Assembly: GCA_040219295.1 (NCBI GenBank)
Contig: JAVJST010000008.1
Location: forward strand, 124,001-188,000
Length of the DNA stretch: 64,000 bases
Source: JAVJST01 sp040219295
GTDB taxonomy: Bacteria; Pseudomonadota; Alphaproteobacteria; Rhodospirillales; Casp-alpha2
Direction: 5' to 3'
The notes below the pieces were generated by a model. That model had not been told where the DNA came from and made no database searches. It saw only the letters and a program-made list of their open reading frames with translations. Both the position numbers and the translations under genes were made by a program. This document shows, piece by piece, positions 37,245 to 46,234 of the stretch. How positions within the stretch are numbered: position 1 is the stretch's first letter; every line of letters starts with the position of its first letter.

Positions 37245-38606
37245 TTAGGTGCGTGTCAGCAGATGGAACCGTGCAACGAGCATGACCGAGGTGGTGAACA
37301 GGCCTAGCGCAAGCCCCCACCACAGGCCGATGGCGCCAAGGTCTAGCCGGAAAGCCAGCAAGGCGCCGCCGCCGATCCCCAGCACCCAGTAACCGACGGC
37401 TGCCAGCAGTACGGGCACCACCGTGTCGCGGATGCCTCGCAGCGAGTAAGACGCTATGACCTGCATGCCGTCGAACACTTGGAACAGCCCGGCAATCAGG
37501 AACAGATCGTGGGCCAGTGCTGCGACCTCGGCGAATCCCGGGTCGCCGGGGTCAAGGAATACCGAGACGACAGCCTCCGGAAACCCGACAGGAACCACGA
37601 TCAACATCGAAATCAGCACGCACCCCATCGTAATCGCCAGCAATCCGGACTGGCGGGCGGCCGCTCGGCTTCCTCTGCCGAGCCCGTAGGCGACCCGAAT
37701 CATGCCTGCCTCGGCAACGCCATGTGCAATGACAAAGGGAATTCCGACCCATCCAATGATGACGCTGTAGGTCGCGAGCTCAACGGCACCGATGTATCCC
37801 GACATCAGGGAGACGGCGGCAAACAATCCCGCCTCGATCGCGACGATGGCGCAAACCGGAATGCCGAGTCGGACGATCTCACGACAGACCTTCGGATCGA
37901 TCCGCAATCGTCCGCGAAACACGCCGTATCCGCGCATCGACGGAGTCAGCCAGATCGCCGCGACCAAGGCAATCAGCATGAACCATGACGCAATTGCAAT
38001 CGCCCATCCGGCGCCGACATATCCCATCGACGGAAAGCCGAAGCGTCCTTCGACCAGGGCAACCGCCAGGAAGTAATTGAGGCCGACCGCCGCAACCGTG
38101 ATCCACGTCACGTAACTTCCCCTGTACAGCGTCGCCGCGAAAATTCGCAGCACCGAAAACCAAAGGACAGGAAGCACCATCCAGGCGACGGTCTGGAGGA
38201 ACGGAATGGCGAGTTCGATGATAGCCGGATCCTGCCCGGTCCAGACCATGACGGCATCCAGGTAGAGCACCAGGATCATTGCCGGAATACCGACAGCGGT
38301 CGCGACCAGGAGCCCCTGACGCAATGCATGGCCAACCTCGTCGGCTCGGGCCCCGCCTTCTGCATGCGCCATCAACACGCCGACGACCGTCAATCCACCC
38401 ATGAGGACGACCAGCACTTCGTGCGCCAGATCGCTGGCAAGGCCGACTGCGGCCAGTTCGAGGTAACCGACGTGACCGACGACGATCTTCGTCACCATGA
38501 ACATGATGAACTCGGCGAGCGCCGCCGCAGCCAACGGGGCTGCGATCCGGACAACCGTGTGGGCCTCCGTCCGTCGGGACGGCATCTCGGCGGTCGGTGA
38601 GGTCAT
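37245..38606 (-). CDS. MATE family efflux transporter
   Basis: 453 residues from MTSPTAEMPS with twelve hydrophobic helices in two MatE repeats. The first begins APLAAAALAEFIMFMVTKIVVGHVG and the second VRLGIPVCAIVAIEAGLFAAVSLMSGYIGAVELATY. The GIRDTVVPVLLAAVGYWVLGIGGGALLAF segment is typical. It exports cationic or other small molecules by Na+ or H+ antiport. It lies at the 3' end of the minus-strand catabolic run and starts 20 nt after the EutA-like gene. Confidence 0.92.
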   Translation of the reverse strand: MTSPTAEMPSRRTEAHTVVRIAAPLAAAALAEFIMFMVTKIVVGHVGYLELAAVGLASDLAHEVLVVLMGGLTVVGVLMAHAEGGARADEVGHALRQGLLVATAVGIPAMILVLYLDAVMVWTGQDPAIIELAIPFLQTVAWMVLPVLWFSVLRIFAATLYRGSYVTWITVAAVGLNYFLAVALVEGRFGFPSMGYVGAGWAIAIASWFMLIALVAAIWLTPSMRGYGVFRGRLRIDPKVCREIVRLGIPVCAIVAIEAGLFAAVSLMSGYIGAVELATYSVIIGWVGIPFVIAHGVAEAGMIRVAYGLGRGSRAAARQSGLLAITMGCVLISMLIVVPVGFPEAVVSVFLDPGDPGFAEVAALAHDLFLIAGLFQVFDGMQVIASYSLRGIRDTVVPVLLAAVGYWVLGIGGGALLAFRLDLGAIGLWWGLALGLFTTSVMLVARFHLLTRT

Positions 38607-38625
38607 GGCAGTTATCCGGATTCGG

Positions 38626-39402
38626 TCACGCGGCAATACCCCGGCCGCACTGAAACAGCCTGCCGAACCCGGGCACGGCGTCGTTGAGGCCGGCGAGACG
38701 CAACATGTGCCATGTCAGCACCTGATTGCTGCTCAGAACCGGCTTTGACAGGCGCTCCTCGGCCCGACCGATCACGCCGGCAGCCCGCAGGTTCGTACAC
38801 GACGCGAACACGGCGTCAGATTCCGGTTCGCTTCCCGCCGCCTCCAAGGCGCGGAGTATGCTCTCCGGTGAGATTCGGGCGACGACCCTTTCCTCGCGGA
38901 CACCGAAGGAAACGATCTTAGGGACCCCAACGCCAAACTCCTCCAGGCCGTCCCGTAGCGCCCTCGAAAGCTCATGCACGTAGGGGCTGACGACCGACAG
39001 CCGCCGAATACCTAGCGCCTGGCAGGCGGCTTTCAACGCCGTAAACGGGTTGGTTGCGGGAACCCCGGGATGACTCTCCGTCAGCAGCGATGATACGCGG
39101 TCCTCGCCGATGACCAGCGAAGCAGACGTGCAGCCGTAACCGAGCACATCGAACGAAACCGCTTCGGGAAACTGACCGGCCGCGGCCGGCAGCGCCGCCT
39201 CCATGGTACGGAGGGTTTCCTCGGTGACGTCGGGCTCGCTCGAGATTCGATTGACATACGTCCGTACGCCGTCCGAGGGAACCATTTCCCGAAGATCATG
39301 CTCGATGGTCTCATCCGTCTGCAGAACAACGACACCGATTGCGGCACGGGTCGCCTGTCCGTCGTCGGTATCGAAGGTTCTGGTTTCCAGTCCCGCGTTC
39401 AT
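38626..39402 (-). CDS. Asp/Glu racemase superfamily protein, EutA/maleate-isomerase-like
   Basis: About 258 residues. The two active-site cysteines of the superfamily are visible in LGYGCTSASLVIG and FASCTNLRAAGVIG. The C-terminal KPVLSSNQVLTWHMLRLAG is shared by maleate cis-trans isomerase, arylmalonate decarboxylase and the EutA proteins of ectoine-utilisation clusters. A GTG start six bases upstream (39408), directly abutting the M24 gene's stop, is possible. The substrate is not determinable; neighbours favour an amino-acid-derived compound. Confidence 0.82.
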   Translation of the reverse strand: MNAGLETRTFDTDDGQATRAAIGVVVLQTDETIEHDLREMVPSDGVRTYVNRISSEPDVTEETLRTMEAALPAAAGQFPEAVSFDVLGYGCTSASLVIGEDRVSSLLTESHPGVPATNPFTALKAACQALGIRRLSVVSPYVHELSRALRDGLEEFGVGVPKIVSFGVREERVVARISPESILRALEAAGSEPESDAVFASCTNLRAAGVIGRAEERLSKPVLSSNQVLTWHMLRLAGLNDAVPGFGRLFQCGRGIAA

Positions 39403-39408
39403 GCTCAC

Positions 39409-40581
39409 CTACCCGATGACCGGCATCTCGTTCGGCGCCCGGCGCGTCAGCAACTCGGGGCCGTGTTCACGGATCACAATATCTTCCTCGTGTACCATAA
39501 CCCGGCCCGGCGCAAACGTCATGCCGGGCTCGAGCGTCAGGATCATGCGATCCTCGAGGACGGTCTCGTCGGAGCCCATGTTCGACGGCCACTCGGTCAG
39601 TTGCATGCCGAGACCGTGCCCCATCCGCCCGACATCGTTACCGAGCGCGCCACCGGCCGTCAGCACATCCTGCATGGCCCGCCAGACGTCACAGGCGCGT
39701 GCGCCGGGTCGCGCCACCTGCAATCCCGCCTCCGTCGCCCGCCACACGACATCGTGCGCCCGACGGGCTTCGTCATCGATCCGGCCGATCGCGTAGTTGC
39801 GATCGAAATCGCAAAAGTAGCCGTCAAACATGCAACCGGTATCGAGGATCAAAACGTCACCGTCTTGCAGCACGCGGCCGCTCGGCGGCGATATGATGTC
39901 ACTGTAACCGCCGGGCCCTGCGCCACCGACGAGATAACTGACATCGTCTACGCCGGCCTCGAGGCAGGCGATCTTGAACGTCCGGAAAACGTCCGAATCC
40001 GCCATGCCGGAATGCAGCAACTCGGGTAGCCGCTCAAACACCCCCGACACCGCCTGACAGGCGAACCGGACCTTGTCGATTTCTGCCTCGGACTTGACCA
40101 TTCTCAAGGTCCGGACAATCTCACCGGCGTCGACGAAGTCGTGGCCGTCGAGTGTCCGGCCCAATTTCTTGAAGTCGTTGAGCGGCATTCGAAGGCTAGT
40201 CTCGGGCCCCATGGGGAGGCCGACCGGACCGGGGGCCAAGATTTCGCGAATGGTGTCGCTGAGGAGTGAAATGCCCTCGTCATCCGGTGTCGGCGCCGGC
40301 CAGGTACGGATGTCGCGCACCCATGTCCGCGACATGGCCTCGGCACCGATCGCCGGAATGACCGCAACGGGATCGCCGGCAGCCGGCACGATCAGAAACC
40401 AGGGCCGGGTCGGTGACTGCCAGAACTGCGTGAGAAAACCCGAGAAGTACCGAACCTCCGGTTCGGTCAGCAGCAGAAGACCGGCCAGACCGCGAGACGC
40501 CATCAGTCGCTGCGCCCGCGCCGTGCGTTCGCGGAACTCGTCCACCGCGAAGCCTCGCGGCGGCGCTCCGGCGGCGGTCAT
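39409..40581 (-). CDS. M24 family (creatinase/Xaa-Pro aminopeptidase-like) metallohydrolase
   Basis: 390 residues. A creatinase N-terminal domain (about 1-150) precedes a pita-bread domain with the metal ligands Asp/Asp in LDTGCMFDGYFCDFDRNY, His in MGHGLGMQLTEWPSN, Glu in LTLEPGM and Glu in VHEEDIVI. All five positions look intact, so it should be active. Family substrates include Xaa-Pro peptides, creatine and ectoine. Its N-terminal domain did not look like a typical ectoine hydrolase to me. It overlaps the DpaL gene by ATGA and abuts the EutA-like gene. Confidence 0.88.
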   Translation of the reverse strand: MTAAGAPPRGFAVDEFRERTARAQRLMASRGLAGLLLLTEPEVRYFSGFLTQFWQSPTRPWFLIVPAAGDPVAVIPAIGAEAMSRTWVRDIRTWPAPTPDDEGISLLSDTIREILAPGPVGLPMGPETSLRMPLNDFKKLGRTLDGHDFVDAGEIVRTLRMVKSEAEIDKVRFACQAVSGVFERLPELLHSGMADSDVFRTFKIACLEAGVDDVSYLVGGAGPGGYSDIISPPSGRVLQDGDVLILDTGCMFDGYFCDFDRNYAIGRIDDEARRAHDVVWRATEAGLQVARPGARACDVWRAMQDVLTAGGALGNDVGRMGHGLGMQLTEWPSNMGSDETVLEDRMILTLEPGMTFAPGRVMVHEEDIVIREHGPELLTRRAPNEMPVIG

Positions 40582-41789
40582 CCTGGTGCCGGCGCGCCGA
40601 CGATCTTCTCGTAGATCTCCGGATCGGTCGCCCCTTCACAGCCGATCAACAGGATGCGGCTCCGATTGTCGATGCCGAGCTTCATCCGCCAGTCGCCCTG
40701 CTTCGCCGCGGCGATCAAGGCCACGAGTCCGGCGACTGCCGACTCCCCGGCAACAAGCTTGCCGCCCCCCGCCTTTCCGGACGCGAGCAGGCGCATGGAC
40801 TCCTCGACGCCGTGTTCGCCGATCGACAACACGTCCGACGCACCGCGGGAAAGCACTTCCCATGCAATCAGCGAAATCTCGCCGCACGACAGGCCCGCCA
40901 TGATGGTTTCCTCCTCGATCGACACGTTCGAGGGCGCGTTTCGCTTGGCGCTTTCGAGAACGCAGGCCGCCCGGGCGGGCTCGACAATGATGAAGCGCGG
41001 ACGCCGCTCACCCAGCAACTGCCAGAACGACGCGAGCAACGACGCAGCGACACCGCCGACGCCCGCCTGGATGAACACATGGGTCGGCGGTCGTTCGCGG
41101 ATGACCTTGTATATCTCGCGTGCGAACACGCCGTAACCTGCCATGACGTGTCTCGGGACGTCCATGTAGCCTTCGAACGACGTGTCCGAAACGATTTTCC
41201 ATCCGTTCGCCGCGGCGTCCCCGACGCACTGCCTCAGCGACTCGTCGTAATCACCGTCGACGCGGATCACTTCCGCGCCGAAAGCTTCCATGGCCGCTTT
41301 CCGGCCTTCGCTGACCTCGGCATGGATGTAGATCCGGCAGGCGGCACCGGCCATCTGCGCGCCCCAGGCGACCGAGCGCCCGTGGTTCCCGTCGGTTGCC
41401 GTCGTCACGGTCACCCCGGCCGCATCTGCCGCGCAGGTGCCGTTCCGGATATCCGCCAGTGACGGTTGGCTGCCGGTTTTTGCGGCAATCTCCTCGGCGA
41501 CCACCCGCAGGACCGCATAGGCCCCGCCCAGCGCCTTGAAGCTTCCTAGTCCGAAACGACGGCCTTCGTCCTTGTAGAGGATCTCGTCGACGCGCAGTTC
41601 GCGGGAGAGGTTGCTCAGCCCCCGCAGCGGTGTCGGCGCGTAGCCCGGCCACGTCGTGATCTCCGCCCATGCATCGTCCATGTCGGCGGCCGACAGGACC
41701 GCCTCACAGGCCGCCGGATAGGTGCCGCTCTCGGGCTCAAACCGCGCGTGCTCCCGGATGATCCCGTCGATATCGAACTCGTCCAACAT
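40578..41789 (-). CDS. dpaL: Diaminopropionate ammonia-lyase
   Basis: A 403-residue fold-type II PLP enzyme, close to the usual ~400 for DpaL. The Schiff-base Lys is in FGLGSFKALGGAYAV. ATDGNHGRSVAWGAQ is the phosphate/substrate loop, and GEPARAACVLESA-like and MAGLSCGE segments match DpaL over threonine dehydratase. It converts 2,3-diaminopropionate to pyruvate and two ammonia. EutB of ectoine clusters is a related dehydratase, so a role there is an alternative. It is coupled to the M24 gene by ATGA. Confidence 0.88.
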   Translation of the reverse strand: MLDEFDIDGIIREHARFEPESGTYPAACEAVLSAADMDDAWAEITTWPGYAPTPLRGLSNLSRELRVDEILYKDEGRRFGLGSFKALGGAYAVLRVVAEEIAAKTGSQPSLADIRNGTCAADAAGVTVTTATDGNHGRSVAWGAQMAGAACRIYIHAEVSEGRKAAMEAFGAEVIRVDGDYDESLRQCVGDAAANGWKIVSDTSFEGYMDVPRHVMAGYGVFAREIYKVIRERPPTHVFIQAGVGGVAASLLASFWQLLGERRPRFIIVEPARAACVLESAKRNAPSNVSIEEETIMAGLSCGEISLIAWEVLSRGASDVLSIGEHGVEESMRLLASGKAGGGKLVAGESAVAGLVALIAAAKQGDWRMKLGIDNRSRILLIGCEGATDPEIYEKIVGAPAPG

Positions 41790-41844
41790 GGTGACCTACC
41801 CAATCAGATATTCGCCACACGGGCCACACAAAACCCGTCGGCGT

Positions 41845-41997
41845 CTATTCTTCCGTATCGCAACTGCGCGCCTGTTCACAGACGCGCTTGCCGGTTTCGA
41901 ACACGGTCCGCCAGAGGCTGTCCGCCGCGCACCCGCCCAACATGACGCTCACCGATACGATCAGGAAGACGGACGAGAGTCGTCGAACGGCGGTCAT
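41845..41997 (-). CDS. Small 50-residue lipoprotein
   Basis: MTAVRRLSSVFLIVSVSVMLGGC ends in a canonical LGGC lipobox. It is followed by a short mature peptide ADSLWRTVFETGKRVCEQARSCDTEE with two cysteines that could pair. No family was recognised. It sits between the PaiB-like and DpaL genes on the same strand, 55 nt ahead of dpaL. Confidence 0.65.
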   Translation of the reverse strand: MTAVRRLSSVFLIVSVSVMLGGCAADSLWRTVFETGKRVCEQARSCDTEE

Positions 41998-42050
41998 GCG
42001 ATTGCCCCGAGAATGGTTGAAACCACTCCTAGGCTGTTCGTCGCACCGGT

Positions 42051-42677
42051 TCAAGCCGACATCATCAGCCGCGCCAGCATATCGGTCTCTGAACCGACGC
42101 CCGCGCCACGGACACCGTCCGCCGCACCAAGACGCGCCTCATCCGGCTTGTTCTGGCTCAGTTTCCACGTTCCGGCGGTTTTGGTGATTTCCATCTCGAC
42201 CTTGGCAATGGCTCGCGCCAGCGCCGCGTACTTCTCCTCGCTGACCTTGTCGAGCCGCCAGGGCGTCTTGCCCTGCAGGCGTGATTCGAACTGCGCCGAC
42301 AATCTTTCGAGATGCGGGCGCAATTCGTCTTCGGCCGTCAGTCGCAACCGTCCCCAAAGATGCACGGCAACGTAGTTCCAGGTCGGCACCTGATCTTCGA
42401 TCCCATACCAGTCCGGCGAGACGTAACCGTCGGGCCCGCTGACGATCATCATCGCCTCGACGCCGTGGTCACCGGCATCCCGCAATACCGCATGCACCGG
42501 ATTCGAGCGAACGATGTGTGCCTCCAGGGCCGATCCGTCGCCGCCGATGACGAACGGAATGTGGGAAGCCAACGGACCGTCCGGTCCCGACATGGCCAGA
42601 ACGCCGAACGAACGTGCGCGCGCAAACGCGAGAATCTCGTCGTCTGCGGCCTGGCGGAAAGCGCGATTGGGGTGCAT
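42051..42677 (-). CDS. PaiB-like FMN-binding negative regulator family protein
   Basis: About 208 residues. The split-barrel starts MHPNRAFRQAADDEILAFARARSFGVLAMSGPDGPLASHIPFVI and has the family signature YVSPDWYGIEDQVPTWNYVAVHLWGRL, then TPWRLDKVSEEKY. PaiB in Bacillus represses sporulation and protease genes, but most homologues are uncharacterised FMN-binding proteins. I chose the ATG at 42677 because GGAG is 10 nt upstream; an ATG nine bases earlier overlaps that site. It is divergent from the MFS gene. Confidence 0.88.
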   Translation of the reverse strand: MHPNRAFRQAADDEILAFARARSFGVLAMSGPDGPLASHIPFVIGGDGSALEAHIVRSNPVHAVLRDAGDHGVEAMMIVSGPDGYVSPDWYGIEDQVPTWNYVAVHLWGRLRLTAEDELRPHLERLSAQFESRLQGKTPWRLDKVSEEKYAALARAIAKVEMEITKTAGTWKLSQNKPDEARLGAADGVRGAGVGSETDMLARLMMSA

Positions 42678-42801
42678 GAGAACCATACTCCGAATGGCTG
42701 AATCAAACTTGCTTGGAGGACTTCTGCCCCCGTGATAACCCCAAACCGGCATCAGGATGAAGTGCCGGTTGGAATACCTGTTCGGAGCCAGTTCGACGGC
42801 C

Positions 42802-44070
42802 ATGACGACAACGACCGAAATCCGGAAAGCGCCGCCGATCGCCGTCCTCAGCATCATCGTGTCGATGGGCTTGCTGGGCGTCGGCAACGGTCATTTGTTT
42901 GCCTACGTTCCCGTCAGGCTGGCCGCCGAAGGCCAGCCGCCATGGGTTGCCGGCGCGGTCGTCACGGCGCTGGCAATCGGCGCCTTTGTCGGCTGCATGA
43001 TCGCCGGCTTCGTCGTCCGCCGGGTCGGTCACGCGAGGGCGTTTGCCGCCTGTTCCGCGGGCGTCATCCTGTCCGTCCTGATGATCGCGCCGGCCGTCGA
43101 TCCCTATCTCTGGATCGCATCGCGGTTCCTGTATGGCGTCGCGACATCAGGCCTGTTCATCGTTTCTCAGAGCTGGCTCAACGACGCATCGCCGAACAAC
43201 TGGCGGGGCAAGGTCATCGGCGCCTTCTACATGCTGTATGTCGTCGCGATCGGTTTCGGCGGATATCTCATCCGGTTCATCGAACTCGACGGTGCGCAGG
43301 CACCGTTGCTGGCGATCTTCTTCGTCGCGCTCGGCATCCTGCCGGTGTGCCTGACGCGACTTCCCAGCCCGCCGCCGCCGGCGAGCATCTCGATCGCGGT
43401 CCGTTCGGTCTGGCGAATCTCGCCTGTTGGCCTCGTCGGCATGCTGTCGGTCGGCGGCCTGACCATGCTGGTACAGGGCTTCACGCCGATCTACGTGTCG
43501 CAGGCGGGCTACGCCAAGGACGACGTCGGCCTGCTCGTGCTGCTTATGCAGTTCGGCATGATCGCCATTCAGTATCCGCTCGGGGCCCTCTCTGACCGCG
43601 TTGACCGCCGGCTGGTCCTGATCGGCGCATCGATGCTCATCGTGGTTTTCGCGTGGTACGCCGGGACGCTCGATCTCGGTTCGTTCGCCGTCGTCGCCGT
43701 GGTGTTCGCGATATGGGCGGGCGCCACGGAGACAATCTATTCCGTCGCCAACGCCCATGCCAACGACCGGGCGGATCCCGAGTACTTCGTATCGCTGTCG
43801 AGCACGATGCTGATCGCCTGGTCGCTGTCCGGCATCGTCTTTCCGGGCCTGGCGACCGCACTGACCCCTTATCTCGGGCCAACCGCCTTCATCGATGTCG
43901 CCATCGTCCTCTCCGTCGCGTACGGTGGGTTCGTGATCTTTCGGATAACCCGGCGATCGTCTGTGCCCGACGCCGATACCGGCGTACACCAGCCGATCAG
44001 CGCGCAGGCCCCCTACTCAGCCGAACTCAGCCCGCAACTCGGCGACGATACGAGATACGACCGTGACTGA
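42802..44070 (+). CDS. MFS transporter (YcaD-like)
   Basis: 422 residues from MTTTTEIRK with twelve helices. MFS motif A-like loops are VRRVGHARAF and DRVDRRLVLIG. SQSWLNDASPNNWRGKVIGAFYMLYVVAIGFGGYLI resembles the YcaD/TetA-like family in which this segment is conserved. The function is export or uptake of an unknown small molecule. It ends overlapping the next gene by 8 nt. An upstream ATG at 42757 would add 15 residues but has a poor ribosome-binding site. Confidence 0.9.
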   Translation: MTTTTEIRKAPPIAVLSIIVSMGLLGVGNGHLFAYVPVRLAAEGQPPWVAGAVVTALAIGAFVGCMIAGFVVRRVGHARAFAACSAGVILSVLMIAPAVDPYLWIASRFLYGVATSGLFIVSQSWLNDASPNNWRGKVIGAFYMLYVVAIGFGGYLIRFIELDGAQAPLLAIFFVALGILPVCLTRLPSPPPPASISIAVRSVWRISPVGLVGMLSVGGLTMLVQGFTPIYVSQAGYAKDDVGLLVLLMQFGMIAIQYPLGALSDRVDRRLVLIGASMLIVVFAWYAGTLDLGSFAVVAVVFAIWAGATETIYSVANAHANDRADPEYFVSLSSTMLIAWSLSGIVFPGLATALTPYLGPTAFIDVAIVLSVAYGGFVIFRITRRSSVPDADTGVHQPISAQAPYSAELSPQLGDDTRYDRD

Positions 44071-44692
44071 CAGCAATGGCAACGGCAATCGCCTCGACGC
44101 GCCCCACTTTCACAGAAATCGGGACCCGATTCTCGAAACCATGACCCCAATGCTGGTTGGCCGGTCGGGACACGCCCTCGAGATCGGCTGCGGGACCGGG
44201 CAGCATGTCGCCGCCTTCGCCGCCGCCTTTCCCGGGATCACCTGGTGGCCGAGCGACATCGACGCGGCGAACCGGGCGAGCGCGGACGCCTGGCGCGCGC
44301 TCGATAACCAGTGCCCGGCCCTGGCACTGGACGCCACGTCATCGGACTGGAAACTCGACGGCGAGAGCCGGCCGCCGGACGGCCTGACCTTGATTTACTC
44401 GTTCAACGTGATCCATATTTCGCCCTGGCAAGTCGCCGAGGGCATCGCCGCCGGTGCCGGGCGTCACCTCGCCGACGACGGCATCTGGGTGCTGTACGGG
44501 CCCTACAAGCGCGGCGGGCGGCACACCGCACCCAGCAACGAGGCGTTTGACCAGAGCCTGAGAGCCCGCGATCCGTCATGGGGCGTACGCAACCTCGAGG
44601 ACGTCCAGAATCTCGCCGCGGCGAACGGTCTGCTGTTGACGGACGTAAAGGAATTACCGGCCAACAACCTGATCGTGGTCTTCCGGCGCTAG
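44063..44692 (+). CDS. DUF938 family SAM-dependent methyltransferase-like protein
   Basis: 209 residues with a GTG start, overlapping the MFS gene by 8 nt. The N-terminal APHFHRNRDPILETM is the DUF938 signature. Motif I is HALEIGCGTGQHVAAFAAAFP, then WWPSDIDAANRASADAWR, IYSFNVIHISPWQVAEGIAAGAGRHLADDG and YGPYKRGGRHTAPSNEAFDQSLRARDPSWGVRNLEDV. The substrate is unknown. It is probably co-transcribed with the transporter and overlaps the convergent GFA gene by 4 nt. Confidence 0.92.
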   Translation: MTDSNGNGNRLDAPHFHRNRDPILETMTPMLVGRSGHALEIGCGTGQHVAAFAAAFPGITWWPSDIDAANRASADAWRALDNQCPALALDATSSDWKLDGESRPPDGLTLIYSFNVIHISPWQVAEGIAAGAGRHLADDGIWVLYGPYKRGGRHTAPSNEAFDQSLRARDPSWGVRNLEDVQNLAAANGLLLTDVKELPANNLIVVFRR

Positions 44693-45111
44693 GACGACGC
44701 GGTGTTCAGGCTCTCGTGCGGAACGACCGGGACGGCGGGATCGACCTCGTAGTAGTCGCCGGCCGATTCGGGATACAGCTGCGAAACCAGCTTGAGGCCG
44801 GTCGGCTGGTCGAGAGTACCGGCCATGATCGATATCGTCGGGGCATCATGGCGCCGATAGAACAGGTTGCCGCCGCACTGACAGCAGAAACCGCGTTCGG
44901 CCTGCGGTGAGGACTGAAACCAACGCAGCCCGTCGTCCATAGTCAGGCGGAAGTTCTCTCGCGATACCGCCGTGGCGGCGACGAAATGGCCCGACGTCTT
45001 GCGGCACTGGTTGCAGTGGCAGGCCACGACACCCCGAAACGGCGCGTCGATTTCATAGGTCACGGCGCCGCACAGGCAACCGCCGGTCAATGTCCGTTCC
45101 GTGTCCGTCAT
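44689..45111 (-). CDS. GFA family zinc-binding protein
   Basis: 140 residues. The zinc/thiol ligands are in GGCLCGAVTYE, CHCNQCRKTSG and FCCQCGGNLF, all intact, unlike the frameshifted paralogue at 28225. Family members include glutathione-dependent formaldehyde-activating enzyme, but most, including this one, lack a proven reaction. It lies 25 nt after the flavin reductase gene on the same strand, so co-transcription is likely. Confidence 0.92.
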   Translation of the reverse strand: MTDTERTLTGGCLCGAVTYEIDAPFRGVVACHCNQCRKTSGHFVAATAVSRENFRLTMDDGLRWFQSSPQAERGFCCQCGGNLFYRRHDAPTISIMAGTLDQPTGLKLVSQLYPESAGDYYEVDPAVPVVPHESLNTASS

Positions 45112-45136
45112 CGCATGTTCCCGGATTGTGGTTGGT

Positions 45137-45769
45137 TCACTCGCCCGGCTTCAACGGCCAGCCGGGCCGCGGTATGGAGAACACGCCGTCCACGACTGCG
45201 TAGTCCAGGTACCCGAGTCTGGCCACGGGTCGCACCTTCGTTATGTCGACCATGCCATCGACCATCACGTCGTCGGAGATATGGATGCCGACCACGACGC
45301 CGATCACCATCATGTTCACGGCCTCGTCGGTCGATTTCTCCAGCTGAACGATTTGCGACAGCTTGCACTCGAGATGGATCGGGCTGGCCTTCACACGCGG
45401 CGGCGCGACGAGTTCCGAGGGTTCCTTCTCGATTCCCACCGCCTCGAACTCGTCGACGTTCCGCGGCGCCGGTGTCGACGTATCGCTCATCGCGTGGCGC
45501 AGGTCCCAGGTCGCCATGTTGACGACGAACTCTCCGGTCTCGCGGATGTTCTTCACGGCATCCTTGGGACCGCCCTCCGCGTGCTGGTTGCTGCCCGCGA
45601 ACATGACCTGCGGTGGATCATAGGCGATCGCGTTGAAGAACGAATAGGGCGACAGGTTGACGACGCCGTCGCTGCTGATCGTGGAAATCCAGCCGATCGG
45701 ACGCGGCACGACCAACGCGGCAAACGGATTGTGCGGCAGTCCATGCGGTTGATCCGTGCGGTAAAACAT
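45137..45769 (-). CDS. Flavin reductase family (FMN-binding split-barrel) protein
   Basis: 210 residues from MFYRTDQPHGLPHNPF. NPFAALVVPRPIGWISTISSDGVVNLSPYSFFNAIAYDPPQVMFA is the flavin-binding core of NAD(P)H:FMN reductase-like proteins, and IHLECKLSQIV is the second conserved block. An in-frame extension of about 70 residues upstream, with a hydrophobic stretch, is not family-like and starts at TTG. A strong promoter overlapped by a Fur-box-like site lies about 235 nt upstream on this strand. Reduced flavin can release iron from siderophores, which would fit Fur control. Confidence 0.85.
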   Translation of the reverse strand: MFYRTDQPHGLPHNPFAALVVPRPIGWISTISSDGVVNLSPYSFFNAIAYDPPQVMFAGSNQHAEGGPKDAVKNIRETGEFVVNMATWDLRHAMSDTSTPAPRNVDEFEAVGIEKEPSELVAPPRVKASPIHLECKLSQIVQLEKSTDEAVNMMVIGVVVGIHISDDVMVDGMVDITKVRPVARLGYLDYAVVDGVFSIPRPGWPLKPGE

Positions 45770-45998
45770 GGCGCATCCTGGCAAGGGTTGAGGCGTCGTT
45801 CCGAACGACCGTTTCAAGGCGCCTAATAGGCCCGATGCCCGGCACCATTTCAAGACTGCCGCCGCTGCCGCGGGGACGGCACCGATAGCGAACAACACAA
45901 AGCCGGAGATATTGCCGGCGACGCCCCCGATAAGGGTGCCAAGGGAAGATCGGGAGCGTCGCCGGGTCTGACCGAGCAAGGCCGGTCAATTTCTATTT

Positions 45999-46041
45999 GC
46001 GAATGCTTCTCATTATCAATACGAACCGGAGGATTTGTCAA
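45999..46041 (-). promoter_or_regulatory. Sigma-70-like promoter overlapped by a Fur-box-like operator
   Basis: On the minus strand: TTGACA (46041-46036), 18 nt, then GATAAT (46017-46012). The 19-mer GATAATGAGAAGCATTCGC (46017-45999) agrees with the Fur consensus at 15 of 19 positions by my count and covers the -10 and start region. It points toward the flavin reductase gene at 45769. The stretch 45770-46234 holds no other gene I can support. Confidence 0.6.
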
Positions 46042-46234
46042 TGGGAATCGAGGGGCTGCGGCGATGCCCGAATTGCGCAACGAAGACGGCGCAAAGAACC
46101 TGACAAACCGGACGCCCGACGCTTTGATCGTCCGGTGAGTCGCATCGACAACAGAGCGATTTGTTCTCGTTGCGGACTGAAGATATCTTCGAACTGTAGT
46201 CTGGCGAAAGTTGCGCGCGTCTGCGGAGAACGGC

